Source: Arctopsyche grandis
Lineage: Eukaryota > Arthropoda > Insecta > Trichoptera > Hydropsychidae
DNA: 64,000 nucleotides
Direction: 5' to 3'
Assembly: GCF_051622035.1 (NCBI RefSeq)
Contig: NC_135364.1
Location: 25,536,501-25,600,500, forward strand
A program made the translations under genes and the position numbers. Position 1 is the stretch's first letter. Every line of letters starts with the position of its first letter. A model generated the notes under the pieces. It did no database searches. It was not told the origin of the DNA and saw only the letters and a program-made list of their open reading frames with translations. This document shows, in pieces, positions 1 through 12,700 of the stretch.

Positions 1-621
1 GTTTTCGATCTATCTTTATTTTATCACACCACATGTCTGTAAAATTGTTTTAATTTTCCGATACATATCGTTAAATACAATATTCGGTAACATTTTCGGT
101 ATCCCGGCCCCCCTTACAATATGTCTCAAGTTCGCAAATTTTAATTTAAATAAGAAAATGTTTACTATAAAGTGCTCATTTTTTTAAATTACGTACATAC
201 ATTGAAAATGTGATAAAATATATTATTTGGTACATTTTTCAGACTATTTTTCTAATGAGTGTATGGAAAAAATATATAATTTGTCTTCTAATAACTAGTT
301 CCCCAGCTGATGGTTGACTCTTCGTTTACATATCTAGTGAGCGATGATTGGGTATCTGATAAGCTTAAGTCGGAATCGAAACATTATAATCCTTAATAAA
401 TGGGACGCACCTACTTCACAGTTTTGTACTCGAATATCCTGTTTTTTTTTATCAAAAATTAATAAATTTAAAAATTACCAGAAGTACTGGTAATACCGGT
501 ATAGTTCTTTTTTCATTTCGATTATACTGGTATCGGAAATTCCTGTATTTTCGCAATCCCTACAAATATAGTATGCACCAGTTTGAAAACAATGTGTAAA
601 TTTATATGAAAATTGTTACAG
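1..621. other. AT-rich sequence, probably intron
   Basis: No coding exon or recognised repeat was found. The stretch ends in a splice acceptor (TTGTTACAG, ending at 621), so at least its right part is probably intron of the gene that continues at 622. Confidence 0.4.
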
Positions 622-1633
622 TGCGCCTTTGACTCGGTGGTGGAAACCTGAAGTGATGAAATACTTACCCATTTCTTATGTAGAAATGAGAAAGAAATGT
701 TTCGAAGTAGTCGGATTGGAAGGTATGATTGACGGAGCACAATCCTTAGAAATGGTTGATGCATATCACGATTTTCATAGACCATATGAACTAAGCGTTC
801 TTTCCGAATGTTACGGCTTCACGGTTCGTAGTGTGATTCAAATTAAACGTCGAAATGTAGTCGTTGTATTAATTACAGATCACTGTTACAGATATGCAGC
901 TCGGCGCGAAATTTCACACCTCCGTACAGCGCAAATGAAAGTCCGTTTTTTGTCCGAAGACATTCGTACGGGCAAGTAAAAGGCGGAAGACCCACTTCGA
1001 AAAACCCAGGTCTTTCTGGAAGAGCCAGCACCGGGTCAAACAATTCCAGCGAGTATGTTATAACGAACTGAAGTGTGATTCAATGCGTACTGTATCAAAA
1101 TGTTATCGTTTCATATATTTTTTTAGTTCAAATGGTGAATCTTCTTCGGATGATGATGTGACGAGTCCATCACCAGGTAATAGACAGTTAAGTTTGCCGC
1201 CAAACAAGATCGAGGCAACATCGAATGTTGAGAATTTTGATGATTGGGATAAATTTCCCATCGTTGTCAGAGAATGCAGGGTACCGTTAAAGAAGCCGTC
1301 AAAGACAGATTTGCATTTGTAAGCATTAGTATTAAAAAATTGTACAGATGCATCAATAGTATGAAAATTAATTGTATATATTTTATTTTTAGATATAAGA
1401 AATATGTTAATATGGAAAGAAAAGCTAGTAAAATTGGAAGTCAACTCGGCACCATAGAAATAGCAGCGAACAGTGGATTTTCCATTGATAGTTCAGTGTG
1501 TGTGATTCCACCGACTGTAAGCAAAGCGGCCAAAGAGATTTACAAACAGTATATTGATAGATACGACGGACCGTCGCTACCTTCACCGAAATCGATGAAA
1601 CAATACAAAAATTATGTTAAATTTCCTATGTAA
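622..1633 (+). CDS. 3' part of an unrecognised multi-exon gene
   Basis: I do not recognise this protein. Four exons can be joined with intact frame: 622-823, 892-1052, 1127-1318 and 1393-1633 (stop TAA 1631-1633). The introns are 68, 74 and 74 bp. Donors at 1053 (GTATGT) and 1319 (GTAAGC) and acceptors ending at 1126 and 1392 are strong; the first junction (823/892) is inferred from phase and is the weakest. The result is about 264 C-terminal residues; upstream exons lie outside or were not seen. The first exon is mixed-composition and probably folded (contains MKYLPISYVEMRKKCFEVV). The second and third carry a Ser/Gly/Asn/Asp-rich, likely disordered stretch (NSSDSNGESSSDDD), then FDDWDKFPIVVRECRVPL. 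The last exon ends in KQYKNYVKFPM. No transposon signature is visible. Confidence 0.55.
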
Positions 1634-1715
1634 TATATATATTCTAATTTAAAAATATAAAATATATTAATCTTTATTTATCTGCATCATTAAAATATCC
1701 AGAAGACCGAGTATT

Positions 1716-1990
1716 TGGGTGAAAACACACTGAGTGGTATGTGGTACGTGTTTATTTTTTGGATACTTTTGAACATGCGAAAAATACATGGTACACAGTC
1801 CCAAAAATCACCCCCTGGAGTGTTTTCGGTGATATTTTATCCTTGCTTTACAGTGATCGATAACGGTGAATCCCATATTTGAAGAAATGTAAGAGAAACA
1901 TAAGCAAACTACATCCGAATTCAGTATGGGGAACACCCACTGTCAAGGACGTGACGTTCTGTACTATTCAGTGTGTTTTCGTCCTTACTA
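1716..1990 (-). mobile_element. TIR MITE, family GGGCGAAAACACAC (diverged copy)
   Basis: The left end (GGGTGAAAACACACTGAG) and the right end (CAGTGTGTTTTCGTCC) are inverted repeats of each other. The inside matches, in opposite orientation, the better-preserved element at 44199-44471 (shared blocks around GTGATCGATAACGGTG and the TTTTGAACATGCGAAAA region). No coding capacity, so a non-autonomous DNA transposon. Ends approximate. Confidence 0.6.
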
Positions 1991-2439
1991 GGTCAAGTAA
2001 ATCTGAAGAAGGTATCTCAAACCTTTGTATTCGAATATTTTTTATACGAACTAGCCTATTCTATGTTTCACTTCTATATACGTAGATTCAGTATCTATTC
2101 CTAGTCTTCCGATCGTTTTGATACTTTGCCATTTTTTTACATTTCCAATCTACAGCACATTTGATTCTATCCGGTGTTCCAGATTAGAGTTCTTTTAAAA
2201 TTTAATCATTTCTTTACCTTTCTAAAACTTAAAACTACTATTCGGTATTCAATATTCGAATATTTGGTAACCCTAATCTGAAGACAAATATTTTTATATT
2301 CATACAAGTAATATATTAATGATGGCTGACTATTCAGCTACAGAGTTGAAGTCTTGTTTCCATATATGGTACTCCAACCTGGTTATTTAATCTTCCCAGT
2401 TAAAAATGGTAGATTCATCCCATTTCAACAAAATCCTCG

Positions 2440-2960
2440 GGTCTTTCACTTTCAGCCATTCACCATCCACTGCTTGAAGGTCTTTTCAACACGCTTCCAT
2501 TCGTATGTTTTGAGTAACTCTCATCCATTTTATCCATAGAATGGTCATTGTTAACAAAAGTACCGTCTAAAAGCGAGCCATCGAAGAGAGAGACGAAGTT
2601 TAGCAAGCAATGAACAAACTCTTGCCGTTCAGTTTTTGTAGCAACATTTTTGGAGGCTGAGAGCGATTCTATGCATTCTACTTCTATGATCTAATCCCAT
2701 ACATTTTTCAAATTTCATCAAACCATCTCCTTTCTACATTATCTCGGGTACCATTCCAGAACGTCTTTCAGCAGCCTGACCTGCCCATTGCCGTTTCAAT
2801 CTCTACTATCTTTTTCATACTTCTCACCTATTTATTCCGTTTCCCGTCTCTACTCGTTATGCCGAGTACACACCAATTCATACTTCTCTAATATGTATTG
2901 GACTTTGTGGAACATTTTGACGTTCAATTTGCAAGTTTCAGATCCATACATTATCACTGG
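2440..2960 (-). mobile_element. LINE fragment, 3' coding end (RTE-like), decayed
   Basis: Read on the minus strand this matches the C-terminal region of a non-LTR retrotransposon that recurs at 13770-14470 and 49995-50660. It shares CCATTCACCATCCACTGCT (the codons for the ...QQWMVNG end), the TCTCGGGTACCATTC block (encoding ...YPREC...), and the GTTATGCCGAGTACACA block. Reading frames are broken. Read on the plus strand it gives only meaningless short open frames. Confidence 0.6.
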
Positions 2961-3071
2961 CATAAATATACCCAATTAGAAACAAATTATGAACTAATAA
3001 ATGTTTCCAATATAAGAGTTGAAAAGGTCCATTTGAACTCCACTAATCACAAAGTCGCTGAAAACTAAATA

Positions 3072-3848
3072 AAGGCACTAGTCGCTGAAAATTTAGCAGA
3101 CCTGCAAACATCTCTAGACCGTGTACATCAAGAAAGCAATCGAAGAGGTCTGCGCATAAATCTAAAGAAGACAAAATTTATGATAGTAGATAGAATGCAA
3201 ACAGACACCGGGAATCTAACCTTGGATGGAGAGGTGATAGAAAGAGTAAAAAGATTCAAATACCTGGGTACCTGGCTGAATGAAGAGATGGACCCAGATG
3301 AAGATTTAAGAATCCGCATCGAGATGGCTAGAACAGCATTTGTAAAAATGAAGGCGGCGCTTACAAACAAGCATCTCAATCTTCATACGCGGTTGAGATT
3401 CGCGAAGAGCTACGTCTGGACAGTATTACTACACGGATGTGAGATGTGGACTCTGAAAACCAAGATGATCAGCCGCATTGAAGCTTTTGAGATGTGGGTC
3501 TATAGGCGTATGCTGAAGATTCCGTGGACCAAAAAGATATCAAACGAAGCTGTCCTCAGCATGATGGGGAAAGGCAGGGAACTTGTTTCTGTCATCAAGC
3601 GGAGAAAGATGGAGTACCTCGGACACATGATACGGGGTCCAAAATACGAATTTCTCCGTTTGATAACCATGGGGAAAATAGAAGGAAAAAAATGGATTGG
3701 CAGGAAAAAGTTATCTTGGCTTCGAAACATGCGCATGTGGACCGATATGAGCGCCGAAGAGCTGTTCCGAGCTGCTGAAGACCGATGCGAATATATTCAA
3801 ATAATCGACGAGGTGGTCGCCAACGTCCGGATGCGGACAAGGCATTAA
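3072..3848 (+). pseudogene. 5'-truncated LINE: reverse transcriptase C-terminal part
   Basis: An open frame of about 258 codons (no start codon of its own; frame open from 3072) encodes the end of a non-LTR retrotransposon polymerase. It begins in the palm/thumb part (RRGLRINLKKTKFM), passes the FKYLGTWLNEEMDPDED segment with the classic KYLG motif, then VWTVLLHGCEMWTLKT, EAFEMWVYRRMLKIPW and KRRKMEYLGHMIRGPKY, and ends at a TAA after MRTRH. The catalytic YADD motif and the endonuclease lie upstream and are missing, so this is a dead 5'-truncated copy. The uninterrupted frame suggests a fairly recent insertion. It resembles the endonuclease/RT elements common in insects; I cannot fix the clade. 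Confidence 0.85.
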
Positions 3849-4079
3849 CAAGAAGAAAGAAGAATCACAAATGATATTAATCAAAATATGTTCTTCCTTT
3901 GCCAGCTAATGAACGGTGTATTACAACTGTACATGTATTCCTCATGAATATAATGTGTATTATAATATCTTTCAACGGAATAAAACAAAATCAATTAAAA
4001 CTTGTAAAGTAATTACTTTATTCAGATTATATACTTTAATTTACATTTTGTAGAAAGCGAAAGCTTGGAATATTTTTTA

Positions 4080-5594
<1,515 letters not shown>

Positions 5595-5775
5595 GGTTCG
5601 GTGATTAATCCTCACAAAGCGTTCCCCCAAAAGTCACTAAAATCTCTATAACGGAACATCTCACAACCGAAAAGTCCACCATACTAACGAGAAGTTGAGT
5701 GCCAAATATTCCGTATTCGCGATTTTCATGGCAAAAATTGCCTTTTGGGCGATCGCAATTTGCAAAAAAAATGGA
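5595..5775 (+). mobile_element. MITE family GGTTCGGTGATTA, copy 1 (3' end eroded)
   Basis: Starts GGTTCGGTGATTAATC and shares about 160 bp with the copies at 5988-6159 and 36638-36839 (blocks CTATAACGGAACATCT, CATACTAACGAGAA, GCCAAATATT). The right inverted end is lost or degenerate. No coding capacity. Confidence 0.65.
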
Positions 5776-5987
5776 TTAATTTTTCCCCGAAATTACATAA
5801 AAAGTACAAATGGATATATGTACATACATATGGTAGATTGAAATTTTTTTATTTTTTATTTTCATAAATGTGCATCCATGAATATCCGCTAACGCGTTTG
5901 ATAATTTAAGTATACTTTTAGAAAAAATTTCATGGTTTTAAATTTGACAAAAAAAATATCACCATACTTTACAATCAATATTAAATC

Positions 5988-6159
5988 GGTTCGGTGATTA
6001 TTGGTCACAAAGTCACTAAAATCCCTATAACGGAACATCTGGCAGCCGAAAAGTCCATCATACTAACGAGAACTTGAGTGCCAAATATTGCGTATTCGCG
6101 ATTTTAATGGCAAAAATTGTCTTTGTGACCACCGCAATGTGACTAATAATCCAATTACC
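5988..6159 (+). mobile_element. MITE family GGTTCGGTGATTA, copy 2
   Basis: Begins GGTTCGGTGATTATTGGTCA and ends TGTGACTAATAATCCAATTACC; the complement of that end (GGTAATTGGATTATTAGTCA) is an imperfect inverted repeat of the start. About 170 bp, no coding capacity. It lies only about 210 bp from copy 1, in the same orientation. Confidence 0.7.
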
Positions 6160-6375
6160 ATTCAATCGAATCGAGCTTATTTTATCGACACATTGTATAC
6201 GTATTTTTTAAATATAAATATTCACTAAATATGCTTAGCATGAAGTAAAAAAACTGCATCTACATTTCGAAATAACTTTATTCAGTCCAGGAATAAATAA
6301 CAAAAAATTAATTTAGTTAAAATCTACAATAACAATGACTTTCGTTTATTAACTCAGTCTAATTTCAAATATGAT

Positions 6376-8065
6376 TTATGTACGGAAGGCCATGGTGAGA
6401 CCAGTGTAGACAGTAGAAACGAATCCTACAAGTGCAAGACCAATCGTAAAATTAGCAAGAATTACATCTTTTGGTCCACCCTTCAAATGAACTGGTAGGT
6501 CATTATCAGCCTGTAACGAGAACAAACATTAAATGATTGAATAAATATAAAAAAACCAACATTTATCTGCAAATATTTAACCTCAGAGAATAATGAATGG
6601 AATTTTCGGGTTAAATATCATTGCAATACAATTTCAGATTGATTAAAGCATAAAATGTTTATACCTGGAATATTTCCATTTTCCTACGGATATGTTCTGG
6701 AAGGGGATTCTTTACTGAGCTGCTTTGGCATCTCACAGTTATTGGAGTAATTTTAACACTGGTGTCATAAATCACCGATGGAGGAGTAGCAGTTTGCAAT
6801 AAGACTGGTCGCTGAAATAAAAATGTAATCAATAAACTATTATATCTAACATATGGGATGGTAATCATCAAGTCGATAATGATAATTATTAAGGTAAAAC
6901 GAGTTTTAAAAATTCAATTGAACAAGGAAAAGTCATAAGTAAGGATTGGCGCTCGGGTTCTATTTCCCAGGAAAGAGGGGTTGCCTATTGTCAACCCTTA
7001 TTTTTGCTCTCTAGCTTTGTACGACAATAGAAATTGACAATAGGCAACCCCCCTTTCCTGGGAAATAGCGCTCGAGTGCGTATCCTTAGTCATAAGACTC
7101 ATCGAAGTTTTTTCAAAACGTGCAGTAGGAATGTAAGGTTATGTTAGGTCAGGTTTAAAAATCAATATCTCATAAAAATTTAAGGTAGACTTCTATTGAG
7201 GATATATATATAGTTAATGGGAAAATTAAATGCGTTGATTTTTTAGAAGACAAATTTTCTATGATTGAACAATATTCTAGAATGCATACACTTCTATTTA
7301 AACATGATATAGTTTTGGTAAACCAAAAAAAATGATTCCATTTCAATACATGGACATTTTATCGAATCAAATTTATAACACAGATTACCTAAACACAATC
7401 TGATTTAAATAATTGATTTTAAAAAGTCTTTAGTGATTATGTATAAGATGTACAATGAGCATTTATAATAATTGTAAAAAAGTTTTTGAACTCTTTTTCC
7501 TATTATGCTGTACATTAACATTAACATAATATAACACTACATATAATTACTAATAAATAAAAATGATAAGTACATCAGTGGCTGTTAAAATAGATATAAG
7601 ATGTATTGTGAACATAATTCAGTAATAATAAAAAGTATTTAAAAATCAAATTTAGAAGATAAAGAATAGTATTTTACATGTGAAGTGCTATGAATATATT
7701 CTATACTTATTGATTACAACTAAATGATGATATAACTGCCTATTATGACTCATTTTGAAAGTGTGATTCTATGAAATATAATTGTATAATAAATTTTGAT
7801 TCTATTATGGAACCAGTGTTCCTATAATTTTTCTTTCATACACAAAAGAAAATGTAATAGATTAATTAATAAAATTTCCAAATTACTAAGAACGATCGAA
7901 TGTAGGTGCATATATGCTGAAACTGATTTTCAGTCAGAAAAAGGAAGACTTTTTTTTCTATTTAGGTAGATTTAAGAGAAGATATCTTACGATGGGATTA
8001 AGCGGGGCTTGCACATTTGCGGCCGAAGCCAGCCTTCCAGTTACGGTGCAGAATCTGTGATACAT
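6376..8065 (-). CDS. COX7A: Cytochrome c oxidase subunit 7A / COX7A2L-like protein
   Basis: Three phase-0 coding exons: 8065-7991, 6811-6665 and 6510-6376 (stop TAA), introns of about 1.18 kb and 154 bp, total 118 aa. The N-terminus (MYHRFCTVTGRLASA) is basic/hydroxylated like a mitochondrial presequence. The C-terminal exon holds the family signature (DNDLPVHLKGGPKD) followed by one membrane span (ANFTIGLALVGFVSTVYTGL), as expected for a single-pass inner-membrane subunit with its C-terminus toward the intermembrane space. COX7A belongs to complex IV; the related COX7A2L/SCAF1 helps join complexes III and IV. The long N-terminal part (about 70 residues before the signature) and the MYxxF start recall COX7A2L more than the short COX7A. 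Minus-strand AATAAA lies about 95 bp after the stop. Intron 1 holds a foldback element and a dispersed repeat. Which paralogue it is remains open. Confidence 0.85.
6935..7095. mobile_element. Foldback element in COX7A intron 1
   Basis: A hairpin-forming unit: the left arm (AGTCATAAGTAAGGATTGGC, then TATTTCCCAGGAAAG, GGGTTGCCTATTGTCAA) is mirrored by the right arm (TTGACAATAGGCAACCC, CTTTCCTGGGAAATA, GTATCCTTAGTCATAAGACT). The loop is TTTTTGCTCTCTAGCTTTG. The same loop motif and CTATTGTCAA arms recur at 21.86, 29.8, 58.0-58.6 and 60.35 kb. Confidence 0.75.
7435..7665 (+). repeat. Dispersed repeat A (about 230 bp)
   Basis: Shares GAGCATTTATAA, TATTATGCTGTACATTAACA, ATAAGATGTATTGTGAACAT and the end AGTAATAATAAAAAG with copies at 27240-27680 (+), 36840-37145 (+), 38185-38310 (+), 14465-14640 (-) and 24630-24860 (-). 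No coding capacity. The poly-A-like end suggests the 3' end of a retroposon. Confidence 0.65.
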
Positions 8066-8504
8066 CTTGACTATTCGCGTTACGAAACAGACTAAGTATG
8101 ACCCTCGTTTGTCGTTCGACCATTCAACGTTCCACAATGCGCCTGTGCTGTGGAATCCCCCTCTATTTTTAGCATGGTTGCAAATCTCGTGTCTCGATGA
8201 TACATGTTCCTAACCAAAGCTCAAAAAAGGGACAAATGTTTTGTCCTACACCAATAGATGGCCCTAAAAAGGTTCGTAAGAAAATTGGAAAAGCCTGTTT
8301 ATTTATAACATACGAGTGTTTAGTTCGTATGAAAAAAATGTATTAAATTTAGCGCAATAATTTTAATATTTCACGTATTCGAAATACATGATTTTTATAT
8401 TTAATTTGAATTAATTAATTAATTTGCATTGAAACTGTATGTATTTTGTATATAATAAATTGGCCTGTCTTTTGTATAGTTAGAACTGATATAATAAAAT
8501 TATA

Positions 8505-8795
8505 TTTATTTAGGTGTGGTTTTTATAGATTTAATTTGTTTTCGCCAAATTGATATAAAGTCTTTAATTGCTTGTTCTTCTGTGGTTCATATATCTTTTG
8601 TGATTGGTGGATTAATATCAATAAATATGTATAATAGGATTTTCTGGTAGTTTAATTTTAATAATTGGGCATGGTTTATGTTCTTCTGGGTTATTTGTTT
8701 TAGTTAATTTAGTTTACGAACGATTAGGTAGACGAAGTTTAATACTTAATAAGGGATTAATTGGGATTTTCCCAAGATTAACATTTAAAATTATA
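8505..8795 (+). pseudogene. NUMT: fragment of mitochondrial ND4
   Basis: The plus strand encodes CFRQIDIKSLIACSSVVHIS, then after a small frameshift near 8625-8635 continues [43 protein letters not shown]. These match the highly conserved core of NADH dehydrogenase subunit 4 (RQ.DLKSLIAYSSV.H and [10 protein letters not shown]...YERLGSRS). The codons aligning with the Ser of GSRS and of the following FPS are AGA, read as Ser only in the invertebrate mitochondrial code, so this is a mitochondrial copy moved to the nucleus. It is frameshifted and non-functional. The very AT-rich flanks (to 9130) might contain more degraded mitochondrial DNA, but I cannot show it. Confidence 0.85.
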
Positions 8796-9480
8796 TTTAT
8801 ATTTAATTTTTTAGACAGTTTAAGTATTGATTTTGCGTATTTTCTGTAATTATTTTTAAAGAATGATAAAAATATAATACAGATCTTTTTATGTAAATAC
8901 AAAAAAAAACAATATAAATAAATTGTAAAAAATCATAAATATAGTACTATTTTGCAGCAAATTTATTGTTATTATAATAAATTGTATATATATAAGTTAA
9001 AATTATTATTATAAATAAAATTATATTATATAATTACATTATATATATAAAATTATATTACAAAACTAATAAAATTATTGTCATTAATAAAGTTATAATT
9101 ATTATTATAAATTGTATATATAAGTTATTGTAGACTTCATTATATTATCTAAAAGGACGAAATTTTTTGTCGAAGTTTGATATTTTGGATATAATGAATA
9201 ATTGCGCTTATTTTTGTGGCATATTTTTTAAGTATTGTATTTAAGGCTTATTCTAAAATCCTAAAAAAATATTATTTTTATTTTTTTCTTATTGGAATAT
9301 AAAATTAAAAAAAAAAATCAAAATTATTAAGAAATTAAATAAAATGAAGGCCATTAAATTTTATTTATTCTTTTTTAAAACATGAAGCATATCTATATTT
9401 AATATCAATTGAAGTGTTTACATTGTATGTATGTATGTATATAAATATTATAGAAAATTTTCAATGTGTCGAATATATTT
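8796..9480. other. Extremely AT-rich intergenic stretch
   Basis: Mostly runs of A and T with degenerate TATAATTATT-type repeats (8940-9130). Nothing coding is seen. It separates the divergent COX7A-like (-) and CCDC170-like (+) genes. Confidence 0.5.
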
Positions 9481-9709
9481 TGAATGCCTCTCTCCTTTGC
9501 AGTATACTGCAGGATTTTGTTTCTAGGGAAATGTGCATGGAAAATTAAATCGATAAAAGTTTTTCCTCGCCACATTTGTTAGTGCATAGTATGCGTTCGC
9601 GGTGTTAATTTACAACACGTGTGGAAAATACGCAGTTTAATCCACAAATCAAACCGACAGATGAAGGCAATTTCGCGCATTCCAAGACTTTTTCCAATAC
9701 TGCACGACG

Positions 9710-12700
9710 ATGGCATCAGATAGGCCGAACAACGAGGAAGATTGGAAAATTTTCGAAGTCCTCTGTTCGCACACACCTTCAGAAGTAAATATGGAATTTA
9801 AAATGAATTTTTATTACACACTGTTATATTTCATAGACGTGCACCAGTTGTGACAATTCTGAATTGGGTCAGCTTGCTAATTGAATTTTATATTTTTGCA
9901 TGCGAAATACAATATGAATATAGTAGAAGAATGTTGCCATGGAATTGTTTATGCCTTCTGGGTATAATGTCCGTACCAAGCACTGTTCATCGATTGCTAG
10001 GTAGCGCGGGAAACTGTAAAGTTAACCCACATCATATAGATACCAACTTATATATAACTTGTTTCCATTGGAAAACTTCTCTATGAAGCTATCTTTAGGG
10101 TATTTAGATTGAAACCGCGGTTAGTATGTAAAACGCTTGTCATGCGATCTGCTCCGTGCCATGCGTGACCAAATATAGTCAATTCTGACCTATTTTAGCG
10201 GTAGACAGGTAACAATATTGGCAGTATCAAGACGTGTCCAAGAGAAACAGTCAAAAAATCGAGAGACAAAATGTTCTCTCAACTAATTTCCGTAAATTTT
10301 GTAGATGGAAGGTGACGGAGGAGCATTAGATACAACGATGGCGCTCAGGAGTGAGCTGGCTGCACTGCAGTACAAACGAGATCGACTGGCAACTGAAGTA
10401 AGATCAATCCAAATAATACAAAAAATAAAGAAAAAATATTAATATTCCCATTCATTTTAGATTGGTGAAATGAAAAGCCAAGTTTTATGCAGGGATCAGA
10501 GAGTCATGGAGCTGCAAGTGGAAATTGAGCATTTGAGGGAGCAAGCTGCTCGTCAGAACGCCATCATAGCATCTCTGAAGAAGAAAGTCCAAGACTTGGA
10601 AGATAAAGAGAGAAGCTTATACTCATCCCAAGGTAGGAATGAGATAGCTTTGCAGACACTTCAGCGCGACAACAAATACCACGAAGACAGAGCGAAGGAC
10701 TTGGACAAGAAGCTGAGAACTTTAGAATTGGAATGTTCAAACGAAGAGCAAATGAAAGACAGCGTAAGGAGTCAATTACAAGATTTAGTCAGGAGGTTGT
10801 CTGTATCTTTAGGTGTTGAATTTTGCGAAAGTGCTCACGCTCACACTCCTGAAAGTATCGTGATGAGGGCTGCTGAGCTGGTCCAAGAGACCTCCAGGCT
10901 GAAGAGCAAATGTATAAACGTTGGCGAAAGTTTGGCATGCGTGGAGCAGGAGTTTAAGAATTGCCGAGACAATTTGGAGAGGACTTGTACCGATAGGGAT
11001 CTGCTCCAGAGACAATGCACAACTCAAGTAGTAGAATTGGATAGACTACGCCAGGAGAAGGAAGGGTTGGAGATGCAGAATAGGGTGTTGGATAGGGAAT
11101 TGCATGATTCCAGAGATAAGTATTCATCGTCGCACAAAAGTTTGAATTCAGCTACTGGAAATATAGCACAATTAGAAACTACTATACTACAGTTGAAAGG
11201 TTAGTTTTTTACGGTTTGAATAGTTTTTAGTTAATATATAATCATTTAAAATTGTGAATGTAATTTCAGAGGACATTAAAATGCGTGAGGATAAGAATCA
11301 ACGGTTACAACACGAATATAGAAGCGCAATGGAATCCTTGGCAATATTACTCAGTTTACCTACAAGGTATATAGAATGTAATGAAAACTCTATCAAGGAC
11401 AGAGTCAGAGAAATCCTTAGCGATAATAAGGATTTGAGTGTGGTAATATATATGGCTGCTTACTATAATCAATCATTTAACTTTTTATCTGTTTGATTAT
11501 ATTTGTTTTGTTTGAAGCAAGTGCATAGCTTACGCGAGAAGCTGAATTCAGAGTCGCAACAATTAAACAGGCATATGATAGCCAACGACCAAGCTTCAAG
11601 CAGATTGCGCATTTTAGAAGACGAACGTAGTTTGCTGGAGACGAAGATCCACAATCTCGATAAAGATTTGACAGCGGCCGAATTGGCCAGAGATGCTCTG
11701 AGACGGGACAAAACATCGGTAAAAACTTTTATTACGACAGTTTCGAACTTAAAAGGACTTTTATGTGAACGATCTGCTTATTTGCATAGTTGATCACCTT
11801 TCTGGAGCGTCTCAGCAAGGCTCTAAACATGGATGAGATATCTCAAGAGGTCGGCGTGGATCTTCAGACGGAATCGATGCTGGTGAGAGCTGAACAGTTG
11901 GCTCGCCTCGAAAGCGATAAGATTGTCGACAAAGTGAGTTTGATTTGTATGTAGATCGTATTGATGTAAATTTTGAGGCATACCGTTTGTGATAACATTT
12001 ATTTCGAACGCAGTTCTTATGCAGCGGTTATTATGGATCCCTACCTCGTTTAAGAAGGGAAAGATCTTTACACGATTTGCCGATTATGAGAGAAGTAAGA
12101 TTCCTAAACAAAAACAAAACAAAAAAAAAGGAAGCACATATTTTTTATATAAGGCACAATTTAGCTGCAGATTAAGAGAGATTATGAAAAGTTATGTATC
12201 CACGCCATTGTGTGCATGATTGTTCTTGGTCTCTACTATTATACAATTCTTAATCTTCTATAGGCATTTATGATATGTAGCACAGACTATAATATTCACA
12301 GTAGAAGAAATAGGTACTTCACATACACCGGCTTGAGTTTATGACTCAATTTTTGAAGAAATACCGCATTTGTATACGACACTTTTTAGCTCAAGTGCTA
12401 AATTTATGGAATTATCGTTTCAGACGGCAGTTGTGTATCAGTTGCAAAGACGAGTAAGGATTCTGAGAGAGCAACTTCAAAGACGTGATCTTCATTTGGA
12501 TCTGCTGCGCAGAAAGTTGACTCTACAGGAGGAGAGTTCCAAAATGAAGACAATACTTCAAACGGAAAGAGACGAGGCACTGTTGAGGGGGAAGAAGTTG
12601 GGTAAGCAAGCCGACAAGTTAAATATACAGTTGACCGATGCCAGAGCTCAGATCAGAGATCTGAATTCGCAACTGGCCGAAGCGGCCGATTACAAGGTAA

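Noticed and set aside
8520-8790. Live mitochondrial sequence (assembly of mtDNA) in place of a NUMT
   Set aside because: Frameshift inside the conserved ND4 core and continuous nuclear flanks argue for a nuclear insert.
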